Shown here piece after piece: positions 53,917-61,897 of a DNA stretch of 64,000 bases; position 1 is the first letter of the stretch, and every line of letters begins with the position of its first letter. The position numbers and the translations under genes were made by a program. The stretch is from JAFAXA01 sp963777325 (GTDB lineage Bacteria > Pseudomonadota > Alphaproteobacteria > Acetobacterales > Acetobacteraceae): the NCBI GenBank assembly GCA_963777325.1, contig CAVZQE010000022.1:1-64000 (forward strand). The letters run 5' to 3'. The notes under the pieces are model-generated. The model was not told the origin of the DNA and did no database searches. It saw only the letters and a list, made by a program, of their open reading frames with translations.

Positions 53917-54660
53917 TCAGTGGTTAATAGCACGCCCTGATTTTGAGCGTCGGCCGGAGGTCAGGCCCGCGACGAACGCGGGCACGACGACGGTCGCCGG
54001 TCCGCAGCTTGCCTCGTCGAACTGCTCGGCGCCCTCGGAGCGCTCCAGGTTCAGTTCGACCGTACGTGCCCGGCCTCGCACCCGCGCCACGAACCCCGCG
54101 GCCGGATAGACGGCGCCCGAGGTTCCGATCGAGACGAACAGAGCGCAGCTTGCGAGCGCGGCCTCGATCCGGTCCATGTCGCGCGGCATTTCGCCGAACC
54201 ACACCACGTCCGGCCGCAAGCCTCCGGCGATCCCGCAGGCGGGGCACGCGAGGGCGGTCGAGAGATCCTCGCGCCACGCGCGCGCCGCACCGCAATGCAT
54301 GCAGCGGGCACGCCGCAGGCTGCCGTGCATGGGGATCAGCCGTTCGCTTCCGGCCCGTTCGTGCAGATCGTCCACGTTCTGCGTCACGAGCAGGAACGGA
54401 CCGGGCCACGCCCGCTCCAGTTCGGCCAGCGCGAGATGGGCGGCGTTCGGCGCTACGGCAGGGCTCGCCAGCTGCCGCCGCCGCTCGTTGTAGAAGCGGT
54501 GCACGCGCGCCGGATCGCGGGCAAAGGCCGATGGCGTCGCTACATCCTCGATGCGGACCTGCGACCAGATGCCGCCCGGATCGCGGAAGGTCGCGAGACC
54601 CAACTCGCGGCTGATCCCGGCCCCGGTCAGGACGACGATGCCGCCTGCCGGATCGATCAT
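53917..54660 (-). CDS. NAD-dependent protein deacylase (sirtuin, class III type)
   Basis: 247 residues. GAGIS and FRDPGGIW for NAD, TQNVDDLHERAG for the pocket, the catalytic His in MHGSL and four zinc Cys (CMHC ... CPAC) are present. FYNERRR supplies the Tyr-x-x-Arg that in SIRT5/CobB recognises succinyl- or malonyl-lysine, so desuccinylase activity is plausible. Its ATG overlaps the thpR stop (ATGA), so the two are one transcript. Confidence 0.92.
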   Translation of the reverse strand: MIDPAGGIVVLTGAGISRELGLATFRDPGGIWSQVRIEDVATPSAFARDPARVHRFYNERRRQLASPAVAPNAAHLALAELERAWPGPFLLVTQNVDDLHERAGSERLIPMHGSLRRARCMHCGAARAWREDLSTALACPACGIAGGLRPDVVWFGEMPRDMDRIEAALASCALFVSIGTSGAVYPAAGFVARVRGRARTVELNLERSEGAEQFDEASCGPATVVVPAFVAGLTSGRRSKSGRAINH

Positions 54661-55190
54661 GTCAGCTCGTACTCGGCTTCCGCCGTGTAGACCGGCTGTT
54701 CCTTGCCGAGACGGGAACTGAACAGCGTGAAATGCTGGATCGCGATCGGACCGCACCTGAACAGGTTGTTGGCCTGCACAAAGGAAGCAAGCTTCGCTTC
54801 CGGCACGGCATCGGTTCTCGCCAAGGTCACGTGCGGCACGAAGCGCTTGCGCTCCGACTCCAGCCCCGTGCGTTGCAGCGCCGTCTCGATCTTGTTCTGC
54901 AGGAACTCGAGGGGTTGGTTGCGTTCCAGGCCGGCCCAGAGCGAACTGGTGCGTCCGCCCTTGTGAAACGTGCCGACGCCGCAGAGCGTGAGCGGAAAGC
55001 CGCGCGCGCGAAGGCTGGCGAGAGCAAGGTCGATTTCCTCCGCCCGGTGCGGCGGGGTCTCGCCGATGAAGCGCAAGGTGATGTGGTAGTTGTCCGGATC
55101 GACCCATTTCGCGCCCGACAGGCCGCCCGCCAGCATCGACAGCCGCTCTCGCGTCTCCCACGGCAGGTCGAGGGCGACGAACAGCCTCAT
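54657..55190 (-). CDS. thpR: RNA 2',3'-cyclic phosphodiesterase
   Basis: 177 residues of the 2H phosphoesterase family. Both HxTx motifs are visible: HITL in DNYHITLRFIGE and HVTL in RFVPHVTLART. The protein hydrolyses 2',3'-cyclic phosphate ends; the in vivo substrate is uncertain. It overlaps both neighbours by ATGA (tesA upstream, the sirtuin downstream), making a tight three-gene leftward operon. Confidence 0.92.
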   Translation of the reverse strand: MRLFVALDLPWETRERLSMLAGGLSGAKWVDPDNYHITLRFIGETPPHRAEEIDLALASLRARGFPLTLCGVGTFHKGGRTSSLWAGLERNQPLEFLQNKIETALQRTGLESERKRFVPHVTLARTDAVPEAKLASFVQANNLFRCGPIAIQHFTLFSSRLGKEQPVYTAEAEYELT

Positions 55191-55852
55191 TCCGTCTTCA
55201 CCTCGTCGAGCAGCTTCTCGACCGATGGCAGCAGGCGGGCGACGATCTTCCTCACGCCCGCCGCATTCGGATGCATTCCGTCCGGCTGGTTGAGCGCGGT
55301 CACGGTCGCCACGTCCTGCAGGAAGAACGGGTCGAACAGGACGCCCGGACGTCTGCCCAGGCGGGCGAACACGGCCTTGAACGCCGCCGCGTATTGCGGG
55401 CCGTAGTTCGGGATGGCGTACATGCCGCACAGCAGGACGGGGATGTGTCGGGCGGCCAGCGTATCGAGGATCGCGGTTAGGTTCGCCTCCACCTCGCGCG
55501 GATCGAGGCCGCGCAGGCCGTCATTGGCGCCCAGCTCGACGATCGCCGCGTCCGGCTTGTCGGCCAGCACCCAATCCAGCCGGGCGCGGCCGCCGGCCGT
55601 CGTGTCGCCGGAGACGGCGCCGTCGATGATCCGCACGTCCCGGCCGCGCGCGCGCAGCGCCGCCAGCAATTGGGCCTGGAACCCCTCCGCGTGCGGCAGG
55701 CCGTAACCGGCGGTCAGGGAGTCGCCGAGGATCAGCAGCTTCGGGGCGGCGGCGAAGGCCGGGATCACGGCGGCGAGCACCAGCAGCATTGCGCAAGCGT
55801 AAGCCCGCGCGGCATTCCGAAGCCGGCAACCAAGGCCATATCCTCTCGCCAT
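55187..55852 (-). CDS. tesA: Multifunctional acyl-CoA thioesterase/arylesterase TesA
   Basis: 221 residues from ATG 55852, or 200 from ATG 55789. A signal peptide (LLVLAAVIPAFA) sends it to the periplasm. SGNH blocks: GDSLTAGYGLP (Ser), SGDTTAGG (Gly), ELGANDGLRG (Asn) and DGMHPNAAG (Asp/His). It is divergent from ybbA-ybbP, a conserved arrangement. Its longer ATG at 55850-55852 shares CATG with the ybbA start on the other strand. Confidence 0.92.
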   Translation of the reverse strand: MARGYGLGCRLRNAARAYACAMLLVLAAVIPAFAAAPKLLILGDSLTAGYGLPHAEGFQAQLLAALRARGRDVRIIDGAVSGDTTAGGRARLDWVLADKPDAAIVELGANDGLRGLDPREVEANLTAILDTLAARHIPVLLCGMYAIPNYGPQYAAAFKAVFARLGRRPGVLFDPFFLQDVATVTALNQPDGMHPNAAGVRKIVARLLPSVEKLLDEVKTE

Positions 55853-56567
55853 GGACGCCATCTCGCTGTCTCCGGTCCCGTCCGCCGCCCTCGCGGACCG
55901 GCCGCTCGTCGAGGTCCGTGACCTCACGCTGACCCTGCCCTCCAGTGCCGGGCCGGTCAACATCCTGCGCGGAATCGACCTCGACATCCGCGCGGGCGAG
56001 GCGGTCGGCATCGTCGGCCCGTCCGGGTCGGGCAAGACGAGCTTCCTCATGGTGCTCGCCGGGCTCGAACGCGCGAGCGGCGGCCAGGTGCGGGTCGCGG
56101 GCCGCGCGCTCACGCCCATGGACGAGGACGCGCTCGCCCGGCTCCGCCGCGACACGATCGGCATCGTGTTTCAGTCCTTCCACCTGATCCCGACCATGAC
56201 CGCGCTCGAGAACGTCTCGGTGCCGCTGGAACTCGCGGGCGCGCGGGACGCCGCCGAGCGCGCGCGGGCGAGCCTCGCCTCGGTCGGCCTCTTGCATCGG
56301 CTGACGCATCTCCCATCGCAGCTTTCGGGCGGCGAGCAGCAACGAGTGGCGCTGGCCCGCGCCTTTGCGCCGGAGCCGAAGCTGCTGCTGGCGGACGAGC
56401 CGACCGGCAATCTGGACCAGGAGACGGGCGGGGCCGTGATGGATCTGCTGTTCGCGTTGCGCCAGCGGCTCGGCACCACCCTGTTGCTGATCACCCACGA
56501 CCCGGCCCTTGCCGGACGCTGCGAGCGAATGGTGCGCTTCGCGGACGGGCGGGTGGTGGCAGCGTGA
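55851..56567 (+). CDS. ybbA: ABC transporter ATP-binding protein, YbbA type
   Basis: 238 residues of the LolD/MacB-like ATPase class. Walker A GPSGSGKTS, Q-loop FQSFHLIPTMTALENV, signature LSGGEQQRVALARAF and Walker B LLLADEPTGNLD are all intact. It pairs with the large permease that follows (GTGA overlap) and is divergent from tesA; E. coli has the same order. The system's substrate is unknown; lipid or fatty-acid related export has been proposed because of tesA. Confidence 0.93.
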   Translation: MDAISLSPVPSAALADRPLVEVRDLTLTLPSSAGPVNILRGIDLDIRAGEAVGIVGPSGSGKTSFLMVLAGLERASGGQVRVAGRALTPMDEDALARLRRDTIGIVFQSFHLIPTMTALENVSVPLELAGARDAAERARASLASVGLLHRLTHLPSQLSGGEQQRVALARAFAPEPKLLLADEPTGNLDQETGGAVMDLLFALRQRLGTTLLLITHDPALAGRCERMVRFADGRVVAA

Positions 56568-59083
56568 AACTCGCCTTCGTGTTCGCGCGGCGGGAGCTGC
56601 GCGGAGGGGTGCGGGGGCTGCGGATCGTGGTCGCCTGCCTCGCCCTCGGGGTTGCGGTGATCGCGGCGGTCGGCTCGCTCCGGGCCGGGATCGACCGTGG
56701 CCTCGCCGCCGACGGGCGCACGCTGCTCGGCGGCGACATCGCGATCGAGACCAGCGGCGAGAAGCTCCCGGACACGGCCCGCGCCTGGCTGGCGGCACGC
56801 GGCGACCGGCTCTCCGCGATCGTCCTGATGCGCTCGATGGTGATCGCGGGGACAGGGGAGCGGCAGCTGGTCGAGTTGAAGGCGGTCGACTCGGCGTGGC
56901 CGCTGCTCGGAGCGCCGACCCTCGCGCCGCCGCTGCCGGTCGCGGAGGCGCTCGGCGAGCGGGACGGGCGCTTCGGCGTGTTGCTGGAGCCCGTCGTCAT
57001 GGACCGGCTCGGCGCGCACCCCGGCGACACCGTCCGGATCGGCGACGCCCGCTTCACGGTGCGCGCAACGCTCGCGGACGAACCGGACCGGGCGACTGGG
57101 GTCGCGGCGTCGATCGCCCCGCGTGCGATCGTTTCGGCCGATGCTCTCGCAGCCACGGGCCTGCTCGCGCCGGGGGCGATGATCGGGCACACGACCCGCG
57201 TGCTCGGGCCGGCGGGCGCCGATCCCGCGCGACTGATCGGGGAGTTGCGGGCGGCCTTCCCGGACCAGGGCTGGCGCATCCGGGATTTCCGCGACGCGGC
57301 GCCGGGGGTGAGACGGTTCGTCGATCAGACCGGGTCGTTCATGACACTGGTCGGACTGACCGCGCTGCTGGTCGGCGGCATCGGCGCTGCGAACGGGGTG
57401 CGCGCGTGGCTGGAGGCGCGGGCGAGGACCATCGCAACTTTGCGGTCGCTCGGCGCGTCCGCCGCGCTCGTGTTCGCGGTCTGCTTCATTCAGGTGATGG
57501 CGCTGGCGCTGCTGGGCACCTTGATCGGGGTGCTCGCCGGGGCGGCGCTGCCGGTGCTCGGCATCGCGCTCCTCAAGGGTCTGCTGCCGGTGGTGCCGGA
57601 GATCGGCGTCTATCCAGGGCCGCTCGCGCTCGCCTCCGTGTTCGGCCTGCTCACGGCGGCCGCCTTCGTGTTGTGGCCGCTCGGCCGGGCGGCGCGCATT
57701 CCGGGGGCGGCGCTGTTTCGCGATGCGCTCCTGCCGGACCGGGCGCGGCCCTCGCCCGCAATCGTCGCGGCCAACGTCCTGCTGGCGGCGGCGCTGGTCG
57801 GATTGACCGTGGCGGTCTCGCCGGACCGGCGCTTCGCGCTCTGGTTCTGCGGCGCGGCGGCACTGACGCTCGCCCTGTTCCGCCTCGGCGGCTGGGCGCT
57901 GATGGCGGCCTCGCGGCGGGCGCCGCGCGCGCGGGCGCCCTGGCTGCGGCTGGGCTTGAGCAATCTCGGCCGGCCGGGAGCCTCCACGCCGATGATGCTG
58001 GTCTCGGTGGGCCTCGGCCTGTCCACGCTCGCGACTGTCGTGTTGGTTCAGGGCAACGTCCGCCGCGAGCTTGCGGACCAGATCCCGACCAACGCGCCCA
58101 CCTTTTTCTTCATCGACGTGCAGAACGAACAGGTGCCCGCGCTCGAGCATCTGGTCACGGCGCAGCCGGGGGTGAGCGGCTTCCGCCAGGTGCCGAGCCT
58201 GCGGGCGCGGGTGGTCGCGATCAAGGGCGTGCCCGTGGATCGCGCGGTGGTCTCACCCGACACGCGGTTCGCGCTGCGTGGCGACCGGGGCCTGACCTAT
58301 GCGGCGACCCCGCCGCCGGGCACCAGGATCGTGGCTGGGACGTGGTGGCCCGCCGACTATGAGGGTCCGCCGCTCGTTTCCTTCGATGCGGGGCTGGCTG
58401 CCGGCTGGGGCGTCCATGTGGGAGACGTCATCCGGGTGAACGTGCTCGGCCGGGACATCGACCTCAAAATCGCCAATCTGCGCGACATCGACTGGCGCTC
58501 GCTCTCCATCAACTTCTTCATGGTCGCCAGTCCGGGCCTCCTGGAGCATGCGCCGCACACGCATATCGCGACGGTCCGCGCGCCCGACCCCGGCGTTCAG
58601 GCGCATCTGCTGCGTACGGTCACGGACGCCATGCCGAACGTGACCGGCATCCTGGTCGCGGACGTGCTGCGAGCGGTCGCCGCCTTGCTCGACAAGATCG
58701 CGGCGGCGCTGGCGGCGACCGGATCGCTCACCCTCGCGGCCGGGGCGCTCGTTCTCGCGGGGGCGGTCGCCGCCGGCCAGAGGCGCCGCACGCACGAGGC
58801 GATCATCCTGAAAAGCCTTGGCGCAACCCGGCGTCAGATCCGGGCGGCCTGGCTGGTCGAGTTCGGCCTGCTTGGGGCAACCGCGGGGGGGATCGCGGCG
58901 GGGGTCGGGGCCGCGGCGAGTTGGGGCGTCATGCGATTCCTGATGGACGCGCCGTGGAGCTTGCTGCCGGGCCGGCTGGCGGCAACGATCGCGGCCTGTA
59001 TCGCGCTGATGCTGGCGTTCGGCTATACTGGGACCGCGGCGGCGTTGCGGGCCAAGGCGGCGCCGCTGCTTCGCAACGAGTAG
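56564..59083 (+). CDS. ybbP: FtsX-family ABC transporter permease, YbbP type
   Basis: 839 residues with ten or so membrane helices in the FtsX/MacB plan: a first helix near residue 20-40, a periplasmic domain (~45-260), a helix cluster (~260-480), a second periplasmic domain and three or four final helices. Starts with GTG 56564 overlapping the ybbA stop. TLRSLGASAALVFAVC and LKSLGATRRQIRAAWLVEFGLLG are the repeated coupling helices. It forms a complex with YbbA. Confidence 0.92.
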   Translation: MKLAFVFARRELRGGVRGLRIVVACLALGVAVIAAVGSLRAGIDRGLAADGRTLLGGDIAIETSGEKLPDTARAWLAARGDRLSAIVLMRSMVIAGTGERQLVELKAVDSAWPLLGAPTLAPPLPVAEALGERDGRFGVLLEPVVMDRLGAHPGDTVRIGDARFTVRATLADEPDRATGVAASIAPRAIVSADALAATGLLAPGAMIGHTTRVLGPAGADPARLIGELRAAFPDQGWRIRDFRDAAPGVRRFVDQTGSFMTLVGLTALLVGGIGAANGVRAWLEARARTIATLRSLGASAALVFAVCFIQVMALALLGTLIGVLAGAALPVLGIALLKGLLPVVPEIGVYPGPLALASVFGLLTAAAFVLWPLGRAARIPGAALFRDALLPDRARPSPAIVAANVLLAAALVGLTVAVSPDRRFALWFCGAAALTLALFRLGGWALMAASRRAPRARAPWLRLGLSNLGRPGASTPMMLVSVGLGLSTLATVVLVQGNVRRELADQIPTNAPTFFFIDVQNEQVPALEHLVTAQPGVSGFRQVPSLRARVVAIKGVPVDRAVVSPDTRFALRGDRGLTYAATPPPGTRIVAGTWWPADYEGPPLVSFDAGLAAGWGVHVGDVIRVNVLGRDIDLKIANLRDIDWRSLSINFFMVASPGLLEHAPHTHIATVRAPDPGVQAHLLRTVTDAMPNVTGILVADVLRAVAALLDKIAAALAATGSLTLAAGALVLAGAVAAGQRRRTHEAIILKSLGATRRQIRAAWLVEFGLLGATAGGIAAGVGAAASWGVMRFLMDAPWSLLPGRLAATIAACIALMLAFGYTGTAAALRAKAAPLLRNE

Positions 59084-59179
59084 GGGGCCGACCTTACCGC
59101 GAATTTGCTTGAACCATGGCCAAGCTTTCACAAGATAACGTGCACGGGCATCTTCGCCCTTAGAGGGAACACTCAGACC

Positions 59180-59956
59180 ATGGCTTACAGTCCCGACTAT
59201 CGGACTTATCCGAGCGCCGCTGGCGCTCCGGCCGCGGCTGCGGCGCTGGATGCCGGGCTGCGCGCCTACATGCTCCGCGTCTACAACTGGATGACGTCGG
59301 GCCTCGCGCTCACGGGCATCGTTGCCTACGCGGTGGCGAATACCGGCCTGCGCGAACTCTTCTATCGCCCGGTGGTGACGCCGGCTGGCTACGGCTGGCA
59401 GCCGACGATGCTCGGCATGGTGTCGATCTTCGCACCGCTGGTCTTCGTGATGGTGCTTAGTTTCGGCGTAAACAAGCTGTCCCGCAGCACGGCCCAGGCG
59501 CTCTACTGGGCGTTCGCCGCCGCGATGGGCGCGAGCCTCGCCAACATCTTCCTGATCTACACGGGCGCGTCGATCGGCCGGGTGTTCTTCATCACCGCCG
59601 GCACGTTCGCCGCGATGAGCATCTGGGGCTACACGACCCGCACGGATCTGAGCCGATTCGGCAGCTTCCTGTTCATGGGCCTGATCGGCATCGTTCTGGC
59701 GAGCGTCGTGAACATCTTCCTCGGCAGCACCGGGTTGCAGTTTGCGATCAGCGTGATTGGCGTGCTGGTGTTCACGGGCCTGACCGCCTTCGACACGCAG
59801 CGGATCAAGAGCACCTACGTGCAGTATGCCTACGCGGAAGGGACGGATCAGGCGGCTAAGCGCAGCGTGTACGACGCGCTCAGCCTGTACCTGAACTTCA
59901 TCAACCTGTTCATGCTGCTGATGCAGCTGATGGGCAATCGCAACAGCAACAGCTGA
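59180..59956 (+). CDS. BAX inhibitor-1/YccA family membrane protein
   Basis: 258 residues from ATG 59180 (GAGGGAA 10 bases upstream); a longer frame exists but lacks support. Seven hydrophobic segments, the N-terminal YMLRVYNWMTSGLALTGIVAY and the C-terminal TAFDTQRIK ... ALSLYLNFINLFMLLMQL are BI-1 hallmarks. Bacterial members form pH-sensitive Ca2+ leak channels or inhibit FtsH (YccA); the role here is not settled. It ends with a strong terminator. Confidence 0.93.
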   Translation: MAYSPDYRTYPSAAGAPAAAAALDAGLRAYMLRVYNWMTSGLALTGIVAYAVANTGLRELFYRPVVTPAGYGWQPTMLGMVSIFAPLVFVMVLSFGVNKLSRSTAQALYWAFAAAMGASLANIFLIYTGASIGRVFFITAGTFAAMSIWGYTTRTDLSRFGSFLFMGLIGIVLASVVNIFLGSTGLQFAISVIGVLVFTGLTAFDTQRIKSTYVQYAYAEGTDQAAKRSVYDALSLYLNFINLFMLLMQLMGNRNSNS

Positions 59957-59980
59957 CGCTTCGGGGTCAGCAAGCACGGA

Positions 59981-60012
59981 GAAACCCCGGGGTCACTCCC
60001 GGGGTTTCTTTT
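59981..60012 (+). terminator. Rho-independent terminator after the BI-1 gene
   Basis: GAAACCCCGGG (59981-59991) pairs with CCCGGGGTTTC (59998-60008) around a 6-base loop, followed by TTTTA. An 11-bp perfect stem. The A-rich 5' side could serve as the T run for the opposite strand, so the carD transcript may also end here. Confidence 0.85.
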
Positions 60013-60035
60013 ATCGGCTGCATGGCTGACCGCGA

Positions 60036-60914
60036 TCAGACCGTCTTGAGAAAATCCGCGAGCTTCACGGCGGCCGTCGCCTTGTCGGTCTGGTCCAGAG
60101 CCGCCAGTTCGGCCGCCAGGCGGTCCATCGCCGCCTCGTAGATCTGGCGCTCGCTGAAGCTCTGATCCGGCTGGCCGGCATTGCGGTGCAGGTCGCGTAC
60201 CACCTCGGCGATGGCGAGCGGATCGCCGGAATTGATCTTCGCCTCGTATTCCTGCGCGCGGCGGGACCACATCGTCCGCTTCACCCGCGCCCGGCCCTTC
60301 AGCACCACGAGTGCCTCATCGAACATCTTGCGGGTCGCGAGCTTCCGCAGCCCGGCGCTCCGCGCCTTGGCGACGGGAACGCGCAGCGTCATCCGATTTT
60401 CTTCGAAGGTGATGTGGATGAGCTCGAGCTTGTGGCCGGCGATCTCCTCCGTCGCGATCCGGTCGACCTTGCCCACGCCGTGGGTAGGGTAGACCACATG
60501 ATCGCCCTCGGCGAAGATCTCGGCTTTGGTCGGCAGGCGGGGCGCGCGCTCCGGCTCGGGCTGGTCCTCGTCCTCGACGATATCGGGTCCGGCCTGCGCG
60601 GCCACCGAGTCGGTGGCGGCAGCATCAGGCTCGGCCTGGGCCGCCGGCTCCGGCCGAGTGTCGTCGCCGGGCAAAGCATCCAGCCTCGACGACACGGGCG
60701 GCTCATGCGTTGCAGCGGCCTTGTGGGCTGGCTTACTTGCGCCTGGTTTCCGGTCGGTCAGTGTGGCCGAGGCCCCGCGTTGCAGGGAGGGCTGGTTCGC
60801 CGACGCTGTCCGGCCCGCCTGGGCGGCGGAAGGCTTTCCCCGCTTCGACAACTCCGAGGAGGAAGATTCGTTCGTCGTCATGACTGCTCGCACGGACGCC
60901 TTGATGCCAGACAC
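60036..60914 (-). CDS. carD: CarD-family transcriptional regulator with long disordered N-terminus
   Basis: 292 residues from GTG 60914, which has AAGGA 6 bases upstream; ATG 60881 is an alternative. Residues ~1-128 are low-complexity, rich in Ala/Pro/Glu/Ser. The CarD RNAP-interacting domain starts at FAEGDHVVYPTHGVGKVDRI (~135), with ENRMTLRVPVAKARSAGLRKL, and the helical C-domain WSRRAQEYEAKINSGDPLAIAEVVRDLHR follows. CarD binds RNA polymerase beta and stabilises open complexes. The core is the usual ~165 residues; the extension is unusually long. Confidence 0.92.
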   Translation of the reverse strand: MSGIKASVRAVMTTNESSSSELSKRGKPSAAQAGRTASANQPSLQRGASATLTDRKPGASKPAHKAAATHEPPVSSRLDALPGDDTRPEPAAQAEPDAAATDSVAAQAGPDIVEDEDQPEPERAPRLPTKAEIFAEGDHVVYPTHGVGKVDRIATEEIAGHKLELIHITFEENRMTLRVPVAKARSAGLRKLATRKMFDEALVVLKGRARVKRTMWSRRAQEYEAKINSGDPLAIAEVVRDLHRNAGQPDQSFSERQIYEAAMDRLAAELAALDQTDKATAAVKLADFLKTV

Positions 60915-61183
60915 ACTGTATCCTTCATGTTCCGAGGCCGAAGGCGCGCGGAAGCGCCAGGTGCGAGCACCCGAGCTTCGACACCGTTGGCCTCCCAGAT
61001 CTTGCGGCGGGGCTGGCTGATCGCTCGATCAAGCCCCCGCCTGACGCGGAGTTCTATCACAAAACCGGAAAGCCGTCACCGGGCGAGCGGACAAGCCCCG
61101 TTCCGCGCTCGACTTTGTGAGCGATTCTGGAAAGTTATTTAGCTTGGCTCGGACGCTCTCTCCACTCCGGCTGGGCGGCGCCG

Positions 61184-61516
61184 TCAGGGCTTGCCCGGCT
61201 CCGGCGAGAACAGTTCGGCCTTGCCGGGCTTGTCCTTCCAGTCGTCCGCATCGGCCGGCGCCTCACCCTTGCGAGTGATGTTGGGCCATCGGGCGGCATA
61301 GGTCCGGTTCTGCTCCGCCCAGGCGGAGGACTTGTCGTCGCTGTCCGGCACGATGGCCTCGGCCGGGCATTCCGGCTCGCACACGCCGCAATCGATGCAT
61401 TCGTCCGGATGGATGACGAGCATATTCTCGCCGACGTAGAAGCAGTCCACCGGACACACCTCGACACAGTCCATATACTTGCAGCGGATGCAGTTCTCGG
61501 TGACGACATAAGTCAT
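61184..61516 (-). CDS. fdxA: Seven-iron ferredoxin FdxA
   Basis: 110 residues. Cysteine motifs CIRCKYMDCVEVCPVDCF and CIDCGVCEPECP bind a 3Fe-4S and a 4Fe-4S cluster as in Azotobacter-type FdI. The C-terminal half (NRTYAARWPNITRKGEAPADADDW) is the standard extension. It is an electron carrier. In many alphaproteobacteria it lies between carD and the S4/Suv3-like genes, as here, and all four read in the same direction. Confidence 0.96.
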   Translation of the reverse strand: MTYVVTENCIRCKYMDCVEVCPVDCFYVGENMLVIHPDECIDCGVCEPECPAEAIVPDSDDKSSAWAEQNRTYAARWPNITRKGEAPADADDWKDKPGKAELFSPEPGKP

Positions 61517-61557
61517 AGGCGAACGACCTCGGAGGCGGCTTCAATGAGAGCCGGGAG

Positions 61558-61893
61558 CTATGGGGACGATCGTGCCGCAGCGCAAGAGACCGTGTCGGCC
61601 GGTCCCGCCGCGTGCCCGACCTCCTCGTACAGGGACCGCGCTTCCGCTGCCGGTCCGCGCCTGGTCGCGAGCGACCGCACTTGCACGACGCGCACCTCTC
61701 CCCGGATCGGCACGGTCAGCACGTCGCCGACTCTGATCCGGGCGTGCGGCTTGTCCGTGGGCTGGCGGTTGATGCGGATCGAGCCTTGGGCGGCCAACCC
61801 GGCGCAGTCGCTCCGTGCTTTCAGGAACCGGGCGCACCACAGCCATTTATCCAGCCTCTGCCACGCGCGATCCTCCGGCCCGGCGTCGCTCAA
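61558..61893 (-). CDS. RNA-binding S4 domain protein (HSP15-like)
   Basis: About 111 residues. The S4 core RLDKWLWCARFLKARSDCAGLAAQGSIRINRQPTDKPHARIRVGDVLTVP is the HSP15 type, which binds free 50S subunits carrying stalled nascent chains in E. coli. The start is uncertain: TTG 61893 gives the normal length and lies just beyond the helicase stop; the longer open frame is antisense-like. The tail after the S4 domain is longer than in E. coli HSP15. Confidence 0.83.
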   Translation of the reverse strand: MSDAGPEDRAWQRLDKWLWCARFLKARSDCAGLAAQGSIRINRQPTDKPHARIRVGDVLTVPIRGEVRVVQVRSLATRRGPAAEARSLYEEVGHAAGPADTVSCAAARSSP

Positions 61894-61897
61894 CGCC

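Noticed and set aside
56171..58150. 659-residue open frame opposite ybbP
   Set aside because: Low-complexity Arg/Glu/Ala shadow, no domain.
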